DNA of 64,000 nt from DAMBHY01 sp032068765 (lineage in GTDB: Bacteria > Bacteroidota > Bacteroidia > Bacteroidales > Dysgonomonadaceae), in assembly GCA_032068765.1 (NCBI GenBank), contig DAMBHY010000009.1, positions 27,339 through 91,338 of the forward strand, in the 5' to 3' direction. Both the position numbers and the translations under genes were made by a program. Position 1 is the first letter of the stretch; every line of letters starts with the position of its first letter. Positions 9,661 to 17,531 of this stretch are shown here, in pieces. A model generated the notes under the pieces. The model was not told the DNA's origin. It was given only the letters and a program-made list of their open reading frames with translations, and did no database searches.

Positions 9661-10257
9661 TTATTTACTATTAATTACCTCCTTTTCCAGTCTCTCTTTC
9701 TCTTTCGTCAACCTTTCCTCCTGTTCAATAATCCTCGCCCTTTGTTTTACATTCTCTTCAAAATTCTCCACTTGTTTGCGGAGTTCCTTGATTTTTCTGT
9801 TGTTTCGATGAAAATAAAAAATGGTATCCATCGTTGCCATTTCTTCCTTGGTAGCGTGTCCAATCATTTGGATATAACGGTACTTTAAATCGTTATCGGA
9901 ATACAATTCTTTCTCGGCTTTTAAAGAGGTACCCCATAGTGTTAATCCGAGAATAATTGCCATAAATCCCAACACAATAAGCATTGTATTAATGGAAGTA
10001 GGCGAAAAATCGATTCGTCGTTTCTCATTTCGGATAATAATCTCCATTTCATTCAGTAGTTCAGATTGTTTGTTATTCGAACCTTCAATAAAGGTCTTCA
10101 CTTGCCGGATTTCGTCAATTAGTTCATCGTTGTTAATTTCAATAATTTCCTTTGATTGTTCTTTCCCAATTTTTTCAATCTGCAAATTAGTTTTGTCTAA
10201 TTTCTGATTGATTTCTTCAAACATCATCAGGATGTTGTCGTTGTCAGTTGTTGCCAT
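9661..10257 (-). CDS. Membrane-anchored coiled-coil protein of the mobilization module
   Basis: 198 residues, family not recognised. The N-terminal half is predicted coiled coil (EINQKLDKTNLQIEKIGKEQ). One transmembrane segment follows at about residues 90-110 (INTMLIVLGFMAIILGLTLW), and a second, very charged coiled coil runs to the end (EEERLTKEKERLEKE style). It lies 25 bp downstream of the relaxase gene on the same strand and is likely co-transcribed with it. Small single-span coiled-coil proteins are common at this place in Bacteroidota mobilizable elements. A role in coupling the relaxosome to the membrane is only a guess. Confidence 0.6.
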   Translation of the reverse strand: MATTDNDNILMMFEEINQKLDKTNLQIEKIGKEQSKEIIEINNDELIDEIRQVKTFIEGSNNKQSELLNEMEIIIRNEKRRIDFSPTSINTMLIVLGFMAIILGLTLWGTSLKAEKELYSDNDLKYRYIQMIGHATKEEMATMDTIFYFHRNNRKIKELRKQVENFEENVKQRARIIEQEERLTKEKERLEKEVINSK

Positions 10258-10282
10258 AATAGTTTGTTTTTTTGTGTTGGTT

Positions 10283-11224
10283 TTATCGTATTCTGTGAAT
10301 TTTGATTCTGTTTTTAGCCGCCCATTTTCTTGCTTTTAACGCTTGGATGTATTCGGCAAGTGTGGCATCGTAATGCGAACTGTTGGGTGTTGTAAATATG
10401 CTGAGTTGTGCAATGAGTGATGAGAGTGTTTCCACCGCACTCTCTGCCAAGCCGGTTTGCTGTGCTTGCCGTTCAGCTTCTTGCAAAGCTTGATAGGCAT
10501 TATCTTTGATTTCTCGGTCGATTTTCGAGAAACTGCAATTTCTGTCCACTTTGGAGCCGTTGATTTTAATTCCGTCTTTCTCGAAAATAATCCCTTGAAT
10601 GTTGGCGGTTTTACCTGCTGTCTTGAACTGAAAAATGATGCCGCTTTTCTTCAACTGCTTTTCCAAATCATTCCACGTTTTACTTTTGGGAATGGCTTGT
10701 TTCAGGACATCGTAAATCTCGTATTTGGTTTTGTCGTATCCGATAAGCCGTTCCCTGTTCACGTTTTCTTTTCCGTGTGCAATATATAAACCGTGCTTTT
10801 CGGTCAGTTCCCTGCATATCTTGGTGCTCCTGTATTTCTCGTTTTTATCCGAAATAAGTTTTCCTTCGTTATCAATACGGTTGATGCAAAGATGAATGTG
10901 CGGATGACTGCGGTCGTGATGTCGAACAATCAAATACTGTGTATTTCGGATATCCATTTTCTGCAGATATGCTTCAGCTATTTTTATCATCTTTTCATTG
11001 GTTAATTTATCTTTGTCTTGTCTGGGGAAATTGAGCGAAATATGCCAAACGGGTTTCTTTATGTTTGGATTCATGGATGCCTGCAACTCGAAGCTTTTTG
11101 CCGTGAGTTCTTTGGGTTCTATGCGCACACCTTCAGCTTTCAAGATTTCAGCTTTCTCTTCCTTGCTTAACATATAGCCGACAGCACCTGAAAAGCTACT
11201 TCCTTTTACAATTTTTGCCGTCAT
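10283..11224 (-). CDS. mobB: MobB-type relaxase (mobilization nuclease)
   Basis: About 313 residues from the chosen ATG at 11222-11224 (MTAKIVKGSSFSGAVGYML). An upstream in-frame ATG would add 23 charged residues overlapping the previous gene and is less likely. The ATG overlaps the stop of the upstream mobilization gene as ATGA, a classic translational-coupling arrangement. The relaxase metal-binding triad is visible as RHHDRSHPHIHLCIN around residue 120, with upstream tyrosines (TQYLIV) as nicking candidates. Relaxases of this family nick oriT and pilot single-stranded DNA through a host element's conjugation machinery. No coupling protein or type IV secretion genes are present, so the element is mobilizable rather than self-transmissible within the visible part. 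Confidence 0.88.
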   Translation of the reverse strand: MTAKIVKGSSFSGAVGYMLSKEEKAEILKAEGVRIEPKELTAKSFELQASMNPNIKKPVWHISLNFPRQDKDKLTNEKMIKIAEAYLQKMDIRNTQYLIVRHHDRSHPHIHLCINRIDNEGKLISDKNEKYRSTKICRELTEKHGLYIAHGKENVNRERLIGYDKTKYEIYDVLKQAIPKSKTWNDLEKQLKKSGIIFQFKTAGKTANIQGIIFEKDGIKINGSKVDRNCSFSKIDREIKDNAYQALQEAERQAQQTGLAESAVETLSSLIAQLSIFTTPNSSHYDATLAEYIQALKARKWAAKNRIKIHRIR

Positions 11225-11577
11225 AGCTTTATCCGTTTTAAAAGTTCGTCCAGTTCTTCCATCAGTTTCTTTGCTGTGTTTTCTACATACCATACTCCTT
11301 GCACGTGTGCCAATTTCACGAGCTGGTTCATATTATTTGCCATTCCGGCTACTTTGCGAAAGACATCGTTTTGTTCCGCAGAAAACCGTTGACTGACTTC
11401 ACCGGAGAGGATGAGCTCCCGTAGTAAATCGCATCGGTTTTTACCTGCCGTTTTCGACTTGCTTTTGAGCTGCAAATATTCGTTTGTGTTCAGCTTTAAG
11501 GATAGCCGATATTTACGTTTCTCGGCTAAACTTTTGGCCGGACGTCCGCCTTTTTTTAGTGGATTATTTCTTGTCAT
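11221..11577 (-). CDS. Mobilization relaxosome accessory protein (MobA/MobC-like, ribbon-helix-helix)
   Basis: 118 residues. The basic N-terminus (KKGGRPAKSLAEKRKYRLSL) leads into a ribbon-helix-helix-like DNA-binding segment. A helical C-terminus follows with the conserved MANNMNQLVKLAH block typical of bacterial mobilization proteins (MobC family in Pfam, called MobA in several Bacteroides elements). It binds oriT and helps the relaxase. Its stop overlaps the relaxase start by four bases. Confidence 0.85.
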   Translation of the reverse strand: MTRNNPLKKGGRPAKSLAEKRKYRLSLKLNTNEYLQLKSKSKTAGKNRCDLLRELILSGEVSQRFSAEQNDVFRKVAGMANNMNQLVKLAHVQGVWYVENTAKKLMEELDELLKRIKL

Positions 11578-11599
11578 TTTGATGTCTGTTTATAGGTAA

Positions 11600-11784
11600 T
11601 TTGTTAGACCAGCGGGATGAAAAACAAGGTTTTGGGCAGCCCGAAACACAAACTTGCTTCTTACTTTCTTTATGCTGCTCACATCGTTACCGATGCAATG
11701 TGATTTTCCTCTTCTTTTGCTATTTTTCAGGCCCTTTTCCATCCCGAGTTGGTTGTTGTTTTTTATGTCTCAGAGTGTCTGATT
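11600..11784. other. Non-coding segment upstream of the mob genes, candidate oriT
   Basis: The 185 bp between the primase and the relaxosome gene hold no plausible gene. A short GC hairpin at 11630-11646 (TTTTGGG, loop CAG, CCCGAAA) is followed by the sequence ACACAAACTTGC. oriT usually lies just upstream of the mob genes, and a hairpin next to a nic region is the usual layout. Location is the main support; no nic site was matched. Confidence 0.3.
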
Positions 11785-12687
11785 TTATAATTTCATCCGT
11801 CTGGATTTTGGAATAATTTGATTGGTCTTTTGCCGTTTCATTTGCTTTAAGAATTCATTCAAATCTTTATGGTTTGCATACATTTTTGAGCAATCGGTTA
11901 CAGGTAGTTTTAATTGAATGATTTTTTGCAATGCTTCTTTTCCTCCTTCGTCGTTATCCAGATAAGCATAGATTTGTGTGTGTTTTGACAAAAAAGGAAT
12001 GGCTTTTTCAAGATTTCCGGTACCATTGAGTATCACCGCAGATTCCGTTGGATGATTTTCTTCTTTGATCGGATAAAGGGTGAGATAACTCAAAAAGTCC
12101 ATGAACCCTTCAAACAGGTTGCACGTTGATGTTCCACGGTCAAAAGTTGTGATTGTTTTAGGAGGAAAGCAACCTTTGAACTGAGAGTTGCGTAGTTCAT
12201 AACCTCCCTTGTCGTTTTTAAACCCAATGGCGTAATAAACTCTTCCTTTTACATTGTAATATACCGTTGAAAGATGTCTTTTCGCCTGTTCGAGAGGGAT
12301 GGCTCTTTCACGAAGCAAATAGTTTTCGAGGTGGGGCGGAAGAAATTGTTCAACTCGAATCAATTTCATCCGTCCGACCGATTCCGTTTCGGGAGGAAAA
12401 GCGGTCTTGACAATTAAAGGCAAGTCGGCTTTTTCTTCCAATAGTTTTATCGCTTCTATATCGGAGCAGTTTCGCATCTTCATGACCAAATCGATGATGC
12501 TGCCTCCTTCATCGGCTCCGAAGTCTCTCCAGAGGTTCTTACGATAGTCTACTTTAAAACTCGGATGCACTTCGTTACGATACGGACTGAGGTACATTCC
12601 GTAACCGTAATATTCTTTAACAGGATAGATGCTATGCTCGGCTAAATAGCCTTTGATGGATATCTCTTTTACGTTGTTTGTTTCCAT
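11785..12687 (-). CDS. Toprim-domain primase-like protein of the mobile element
   Basis: 300 residues. The N-terminal part (YLSPYRNEVHPSFKVDY, then LWRDFGADEGGSIIDLVMKM) matches the CHC2-type fold of DnaG-like primases, but the zinc-binding Cys/His set is missing. The toprim part is seen as FEGFMDFLSYLTL near residue 195 and IYAYLDNDEGGKEAL near residue 240, giving the conserved Glu and DxD-like acidic residues. Such short primases accompany relaxases in Bacteroidota mobilizable elements and prime complementary-strand synthesis after transfer. The next gene upstream encodes the VapE-like ATPase, so together they form a replication module. Confidence 0.82.
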   Translation of the reverse strand: METNNVKEISIKGYLAEHSIYPVKEYYGYGMYLSPYRNEVHPSFKVDYRKNLWRDFGADEGGSIIDLVMKMRNCSDIEAIKLLEEKADLPLIVKTAFPPETESVGRMKLIRVEQFLPPHLENYLLRERAIPLEQAKRHLSTVYYNVKGRVYYAIGFKNDKGGYELRNSQFKGCFPPKTITTFDRGTSTCNLFEGFMDFLSYLTLYPIKEENHPTESAVILNGTGNLEKAIPFLSKHTQIYAYLDNDEGGKEALQKIIQLKLPVTDCSKMYANHKDLNEFLKQMKRQKTNQIIPKSRRMKL

Positions 12688-12932
12688 AATTTTTTTGTTT
12701 TTATTTGTTTTTTCTAAGTTTTCGGGGTTTATCTTACTACAGCTTTATTGTTTTATAAGTAGTTGACAGTGAAAGAAAAAAGAGTCGAAACATCTTTTAT
12801 GATAGTAACTACTACATCTACCTTAAAAAGTAGTAGGTAGTAAAATGGTCGTAACGTCATTTTTTTAAAGTTACTACGGTGTAATCTTTTTTCTTTCATT
12901 GTATTATATCCTTTTGTAGTAAGGTAGTATCT
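12688..12932. other. 245-bp non-coding region with TAGTA/TACTAC motifs and a long inverted repeat: candidate replication origin
   Basis: There is no gene here. ACAGTGAAAGAAAAAAG at 12766-12782 recurs inverted at 12886-12902 with one mismatch, about 100 bp apart. Between and beyond them the motif TAGTA or its complement TACTA occurs many times (for example near 12735, 12808, 12830, 12873 and 12918). It sits between the primase and VapE ATPase genes. Iteron-like repeats next to replication genes suggest an origin or operator. This is inference only. Confidence 0.4.
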
Positions 12933-14147
12933 TCATTCATTGTAATAAGTAGGAATAAATGGATTGGGCATTATTTTGCGGATATGATAGACGTACATCG
13001 GGTTTCCGTTTATGCGCTTTGACTTTCGTTCAAATCCTGCTTTTCGCAATGCTTCTCCCATTCGCTTTTCTTGAAGATTGAGCGTGGTATGTGCTCGTAA
13101 ATAGTTGAGGATTTCAGATGTGGTCATATACGACTCCGATGCTTCTTCCGGCTTTTCAAAACCTTTCAACAACATTTCATATTCCACTGTCTGCACGTGA
13201 AAAGCTTCGCTCTCGCGGTGCAGTTCAGCGATTTCTGCTTCATCGAACCAATACCGGCAACCTTTCCTCCAAAACCAAACTGCTTCGGAAAAAACTTTGT
13301 CCATATCAATCTGTTTAGCGGTTTCGATGTTGATGTTTTCTACTTCAAAAGGTAGAAATCGGCGGCTTCCCGTAGGATCGGTCAGAAAATCGTTCCCGTT
13401 GACCGATGCCATAAAACTTGCCAGATGGGGATATTCTTCAATATAGACATCGTACGGACGGCGGTATTTCACGCGCGGGGCTGTAATCAGGTTTTTCAGC
13501 TCGTTCTCATCCCGTTTGTTGAGCGCTTTCAACTGGTCGTCGATGTTGATAAAAAGGTACTCGGCAATCAGTGTTTGCACGTCCTTGTTTTGCGGATCGA
13601 TTTTTCCTGTAAAAAGGTAATTTTTCAGGCTTCCGGGACAAAGCAAATCTAAAAACGTGGTTTTGAATTTCCCCTGCTCACCGGTCAACACTAAACAGGT
13701 ATGATTCCGGCACGAAAAATCATCCATAGCATTTGCGACGACCGATACTAACCATTTGGACAGGTACATTTGCCATTTCTCCGGATTCCGCACGGTAACG
13801 CATCGGGCAAGCCGGCTTATTTCAGAACCGTCTTCTTCGTGAAACTCCGGCAGGGTATGGAAATATTCCTGCACGGGATTGACCTTCGGGCAGAAATCGC
13901 TTTCCAAAATCGCCCGGATGTTCTCTCCGGAAGTAATGATTCCTTGCGCCGCATCCAACAGCCGCCGCATGGAGTTGATATCGAACTTTGTGAGGGAAGA
14001 GAACGGGTGGTCTGTTTCCCGTTTCCGGAACTCGGTACGGCTCTTCACAGTATTGAACCGGAAGTCGTACCGTTCCCGAAGAAAAGTTTCAATGCACTCA
14101 TTCTTGGATTGCTTACCATCGATAGTATCCTTTTTCTTCTTATTCAT
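12933..14147 (-). CDS. VapE-family P-loop ATPase (virulence-associated E-like)
   Basis: 404 residues. Walker A is GEQGKFKT at residues 156-163 (LVLTGEQGKFKTTFLDLL), with a following acidic strand (YLFINIDDQ) as Walker B. The block ASVNGNDFLTDPTGSRRFLPF is diagnostic for VapE/primase-associated superfamily 3-like helicases found in phages and islands. The C-terminal 70 residues look like a winged helix. It is probably the replicative helicase or initiator partner of the adjacent toprim primase. It is 17 bp downstream of the HTH gene and co-directional with it. Confidence 0.85.
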   Translation of the reverse strand: MNKKKKDTIDGKQSKNECIETFLRERYDFRFNTVKSRTEFRKRETDHPFSSLTKFDINSMRRLLDAAQGIITSGENIRAILESDFCPKVNPVQEYFHTLPEFHEEDGSEISRLARCVTVRNPEKWQMYLSKWLVSVVANAMDDFSCRNHTCLVLTGEQGKFKTTFLDLLCPGSLKNYLFTGKIDPQNKDVQTLIAEYLFINIDDQLKALNKRDENELKNLITAPRVKYRRPYDVYIEEYPHLASFMASVNGNDFLTDPTGSRRFLPFEVENINIETAKQIDMDKVFSEAVWFWRKGCRYWFDEAEIAELHRESEAFHVQTVEYEMLLKGFEKPEEASESYMTTSEILNYLRAHTTLNLQEKRMGEALRKAGFERKSKRINGNPMYVYHIRKIMPNPFIPTYYNE

Positions 14148-14164
14148 CGTGCAACGAATAATTG

Positions 14165-14512
14165 TTATCGACGGGTGTTTCCCGTGCGTACACTGGCTTG
14201 CAATTCAGCGGCAATTTCATGGATGGTCTTTTTTCGACCTTTTTCAATCCATGCTAATAACTCATCTTCGAAAAAATAGAGTTTCTTCCCGTTTTTATAA
14301 CAAGGGAGTAATCTTTTTCGAACAAGCGCATAAACGGTCGGTTTGGCCTTACCGATAATTTTGCATGCATCGTCAATTCCAATAGGAAGGCGTTTTGATG
14401 GAATAACGGGAGTTCTCGTTTTTTCAACCAATGATTTGATTTCAGCAATTTCGCTCATCAAATGAGATACTGCTTTTGGCAGATTTTCAAAAGAAATTTC
14501 ATTTACATTCAT
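14165..14512 (-). CDS. Excisionase-like helix-turn-helix protein
   Basis: 115 residues. The central block (IGIDDACKIIGKAKPTVYALVRKRLLPCYKNGKKLYFFEDELLAWI) is a textbook HTH_17/MerR-like excisionase domain, given here in part as DDACKIIGKAKPTVYALV. The N-terminus is a short helical coil with SEIAEIKSLVEK. Members act as recombination directionality factors or as small regulators at the head of replication/mobilization operons. It is first in the direction of the VapE and primase genes and lies just below a strong hairpin at 14549-14588. Confidence 0.85.
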   Translation of the reverse strand: MNVNEISFENLPKAVSHLMSEIAEIKSLVEKTRTPVIPSKRLPIGIDDACKIIGKAKPTVYALVRKRLLPCYKNGKKLYFFEDELLAWIEKGRKKTIHEIAAELQASVRTGNTRR

Positions 14513-14548
14513 AACTATCTTTTTTAATTGTTACGGTGCAAATGAAAA

Positions 14549-14588
14549 AAGTGTTTTCCTTGTGTTACGAAACACAGGGAAAACACTT
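14549..14588 (-). terminator. Strong hairpin, terminator or operator upstream of the HTH gene
   Basis: Eighteen-nucleotide arms (14549-14566 and 14571-14588, with one mismatch) enclose an ACGA loop. On the minus strand it is followed by TTTT. It lies between the membrane protein gene (ends 14620) and the HTH gene (starts 14512), so it can end the upstream transcript or serve as an operator of the HTH protein. Confidence 0.6.
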
Positions 14589-14619
14589 CAAAAACACTGT
14601 GGGTAATGGTATTTAATGG

Positions 14620-15303
14620 TTAGTTATGTTCCTGCAAATTCTCCTGAATTTTAATAATTCCTTTCAATTCATCATCTTTCAGATGCCTTTTAATTGTTTC
14701 AGGTTCAACATCTCTCAAATGGTCGGCAAATATTTTCTTGAGAAAAATGGCTATTTCATCTTGTTTGCTTACAGTGAAATGCTTCCAGATATTCCAGCCG
14801 AAATGAAAAATATCAATGGTAGTAAATCCTTTTGCTCTTACCGGTTGAATAGTTATCTTCTCATAAGACGTCCCTTCTGAATATAACTCAATGTATTTGC
14901 ATAACCTATTCATATCAGTGTCTGAAATATATGGAGCGAATATTCTTTGTGAGTAGAGGATTGCAATATTCAGTTTCTCGGCTTTTTGCCGGTCTACCTG
15001 TTTTTGTTTCTCTACACGTATTTCATGCAAGGAAAGAGATTTGGCTATAGCCTGCTGTTCCTTTGATTTCTTTGATTTTGAAAAAAATAGTTTGGATGTT
15101 TTTTCTAAAAGTCCCTGAATAGCGAGTGTAAGAATACAGTAGATAACTACTCCCAATCCCACAACCATCCAAAAGACAATATTGGCAGTAAATTCATCGG
15201 CTCCCATTTCGATTGCGACAATTCTCACAAGTGCAGCAATAGCGATACATCCAATAACTACAGACAGGTAGATGATGATATATTCAAGGTATTTACTTTT
15301 CAT
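14620..15303 (-). CDS. Hypothetical membrane protein, two N-terminal spans
   Basis: 227 residues, family not recognised. Two hydrophobic segments lie at about residues 8-30 (IIIYLSVVIGCIAIAALVRI) and 40-65 (FWMVVGLGVVIYCILTLAIQ). A basic stretch (KSKKSKEQQ) and a soluble, mostly helical 150-residue domain follow. No enzymatic motif is seen. It belongs to the accessory part of the element, between the replication module and the RhuM-Fic gene, and has hairpins on both sides, so it is probably its own transcription unit. Confidence 0.6.
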   Translation of the reverse strand: MKSKYLEYIIIYLSVVIGCIAIAALVRIVAIEMGADEFTANIVFWMVVGLGVVIYCILTLAIQGLLEKTSKLFFSKSKKSKEQQAIAKSLSLHEIRVEKQKQVDRQKAEKLNIAILYSQRIFAPYISDTDMNRLCKYIELYSEGTSYEKITIQPVRAKGFTTIDIFHFGWNIWKHFTVSKQDEIAIFLKKIFADHLRDVEPETIKRHLKDDELKGIIKIQENLQEHN

Positions 15304-15347
15304 CCAATATACTCCTCAAATTATTATTAATTTCTCTCCGCCTAAAT

Positions 15348-15394
15348 GTGGGTTTTGAAAACCCACTAATTTGTGTCGACAATGTTGACACAGC
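15348..15394. repeat. Pair of palindromes between the RhuM-Fic gene and the membrane protein gene
   Basis: GTGGGTTTT-G-AAAACCCAC is a perfect palindrome, followed after a few bases by an imperfect one around TGTGTCGACAATGTTGACACA (in two arms). They lie just downstream of the RhuM-Fic stop at 15408 and upstream of the membrane protein start at 15303. Termination and operator functions are both possible. Confidence 0.5.
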
Positions 15395-15407
15395 TCAGAC
15401 ATCACTA

Positions 15408-16388
15408 CTAATTGTTTTTATTTATCAGATTAACAACCACTTTCACCATTACGTCTTTCTCTTCCGTTCGGCTCTCTGCAATCATAAGAGTAAGAGCTAC
15501 TAATGTGTTGTTTTCAATGAGTTTTGTACCATCGGCTTTATAAAGAATACCGTTCTTCTCCAGGAACCAAAGAAAGAGAAATGCGGCAATCCGTTTATTT
15601 CCATCGCTAAAAGAATGATTTTTCGTTACCAAATAGAGTAACATGGCCGCTTTTTCTTCCACGCTCGGATAGAGGTCTTGTCCGTCAAATGTTTGGTAAA
15701 TTGTACTAATAGAACTTTTGAATGATTCATCTTTCTCGTTTCCAAACAAATCACTTCCGCCAAACTTGTTTTTAAGAAAACCAACCACCTCCATTGCTCC
15801 TTCGTAAGTTGCCCGGAAAGATTCATGTGAAGTAGTGTGCTCTACTGCTAATTCCTGATAGTCGTACCTGTCCAATGTATCCAATGCGTACGTATAGTCA
15901 CTGATCACTTGTAACAATCCGGTTGCTTCATCAGCAGATAGCTCTTTTGATTGTAGCACATTTGATAAAAGTTTAACTGTCTGCTTTAAGTCACTATATT
16001 GTTGCAATTTAATCTTTTCATTTACAACGTAACCCTTAACGAGATATTCTTTTAGTATCTTGTTAGCCCAGATTCGGAACTGTATACCTCGATTGGATTT
16101 AACTCTATACCCAACTGAGATTATCATATCTAAATTACAGTATTCTAATTCGCGCAACACGTCTCTATTACCCTCTTTTTGAACTGTCGCAAAATTTGCG
16201 ACAGTTGAAATTCCGGACAATTCTTCTCTTGCTGCGTTGTTAATATGCTTACCGATTGTTTTAATATCCCGACCAAATAACTCTGCCATTTGTTGGCGAC
16301 GAAGCCATACTGTATCGTTTTCCAATCGCACTTCGAGGTTTGCCCCACCATTAGGCGTTTGATAAATAACTATTTCTCCTGTTTTCAT
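15408..16388 (-). CDS. RhuM-Fic/Doc fusion protein
   Basis: 326 residues. The N-terminal 130 residues match the RhuM (virulence protein) family: LRRQQMAELFGRDIKTIGKHI, then LEYCNLDMIISVGYRVKS. The C-terminal part carries a Fic/Doc active-site motif HSFSDGNKR at residues 258-266 (consensus HxFx[D/N]GNxR), so an AMP- or phosphate-transferring activity on a target protein is possible. RhuM proteins with a Doc-like C-terminus are widespread in bacterial islands, and their physiological role is unknown. No separate antitoxin gene is seen beside it; the RhuM part may itself regulate. It is encoded next to the integrase in the element backbone. Confidence 0.85.
   Translation of the reverse strand: MKTGEIVIYQTPNGGANLEVRLENDTVWLRRQQMAELFGRDIKTIGKHINNAAREELSGISTVANFATVQKEGNRDVLRELEYCNLDMIISVGYRVKSNRGIQFRIWANKILKEYLVKGYVVNEKIKLQQYSDLKQTVKLLSNVLQSKELSADEATGLLQVISDYTYALDTLDRYDYQELAVEHTTSHESFRATYEGAMEVVGFLKNKFGGSDLFGNEKDESFKSSISTIYQTFDGQDLYPSVEEKAAMLLYLVTKNHSFSDGNKRIAAFLFLWFLEKNGILYKADGTKLIENNTLVALTLMIAESRTEEKDVMVKVVVNLINKNN
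16182..16206. repeat. Perfect 25-bp palindrome inside the RhuM coding region
   Basis: Arm AACTGTCGCAAA at 16182-16193, one central base, and its exact complement to 16206. It encodes the mirrored peptide TVANFATV, which is close to the conserved motif of the RhuM family, so protein conservation may explain it. It could also act as an intragenic operator. Confidence 0.7.
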
Positions 16389-16425
16389 TATTTCTTATTA
16401 TTTTGTGGCGACACTGTAACCACTA

Positions 16426-17529
16426 TTATTTTAAACTTATTTTATTAGCTGATTCCCGCTTTTTAGCGTTTACCAAATCGGCATATATCTGTGTAGTTGA
16501 AACATTTTTATGAGTAAGCATTTTACTTACCGTGTATATATCGGTTCCCAATGCAATCTGCAAAGTGGCAAACGTATGGCGGAAGCAATGAAAGGTAATG
16601 TGCTTTGTAATACCTGCATCTTCTACCCAATTTTTCAGCGGTTGGAAAACCATAAATCTCTTTAAGCCTTTGAAAACTTTTCCCTCGCTTCGTTCTCCAC
16701 ATAATTTCAAAGCTTCATCGCTTATGGGTAATGTGGTTTCCGTCTCGGTTTTCTCTGTTCTTAACCGCAAGCAATAACCACCTTCAGAAGCGGGAACAAT
16801 ATTTTTCCATTCCAGATTTAAAATATCACTGATACGCAATCCAGTGAGGCAAGAAAATAATGATGCCTCCTTTAGAATAGGAATCTTACACGGAGTTTCG
16901 ACCAACTTCTTCACTTCTTCTAAAGTGAGATATTCTATTTTCACATCGGTCGTGTCGATGGATTCAAGGAAGTCATTGAGATTTTCCCTGAAAAACTTTT
17001 CTTTGTACGCTATTTTTAAAAGCGCCCGGAAAGTTGAGAAATATCCGGCAGCCGAATTTTGGGAGATTTTCTGGTTTTTACGCTTCAAATGATGAGCATT
17101 AAGAAGATAATCCCTGAATTTATTACAAAGCTCCACCGTGACATCCCCGAAAGAACATTTACCATTCACAAATTTATTAAAGTGCAGATATACTTTCATC
17201 CATTTCTGGTCTTTTTTCAGAGCCTTCATTTTAAAGTAAGACAGAAAATCCGCTTTTTTCTTGTTTTTATCAAGAAAACCAAACTCTTCATTAATCAAAG
17301 ACTGTACTCTCAATCCACGAATAACTTCGCCCTTCATTATCATTTCCTGATTGAACTCCCGTTCCATTTCATTTTTCGGTTTGGCATAAATATAAATGCC
17401 TAATGATTCCCGACGTGTCATGCGCATTGTAAAAGGATCACGTATCGCCGGATAGAAGTCGAGATACAAACTTTCTTTCGCACCCGACACAACTCTTTTT
17501 CTCAATGTTACTTTTGGTATCGTTGCCAT
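16426..17529 (-). CDS. Tyrosine integrase of the mobilizable element
   Basis: 367 residues. The catalytic set is complete: Arg232 (TGLRISDIL), His314 and Arg317 (HCFRH), His340 (LTHKN) and Tyr349 (QIYADL). An N-terminal arm-binding and SAM-like core-binding region occupies residues 1-200. Length and motifs match Bacteroidota integrases of mobile islands. It is the second gene from the mnmE side of the element and lies 2 bp downstream of the multi-HTH gene, so the two are co-transcribed. It should catalyse insertion and excision at the mnmE 3' end, an inference from position. Confidence 0.92.
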   Translation of the reverse strand: MATIPKVTLRKRVVSGAKESLYLDFYPAIRDPFTMRMTRRESLGIYIYAKPKNEMEREFNQEMIMKGEVIRGLRVQSLINEEFGFLDKNKKKADFLSYFKMKALKKDQKWMKVYLHFNKFVNGKCSFGDVTVELCNKFRDYLLNAHHLKRKNQKISQNSAAGYFSTFRALLKIAYKEKFFRENLNDFLESIDTTDVKIEYLTLEEVKKLVETPCKIPILKEASLFSCLTGLRISDILNLEWKNIVPASEGGYCLRLRTEKTETETTLPISDEALKLCGERSEGKVFKGLKRFMVFQPLKNWVEDAGITKHITFHCFRHTFATLQIALGTDIYTVSKMLTHKNVSTTQIYADLVNAKKRESANKISLK

Positions 17530-17531
17530 AG

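Noticed and set aside
11224..11293. Longer relaxase N-terminus starting at 11293
   Set aside because: The extra 23 residues are unlike the family start, and the ATGA overlap gives a better coupled start at 11224.
11683..11695. Second attachment site matching the mnmE end
   Set aside because: Only about nine bases (CCGATGCAA) agree with the mnmE 3' end, which is expected by chance.
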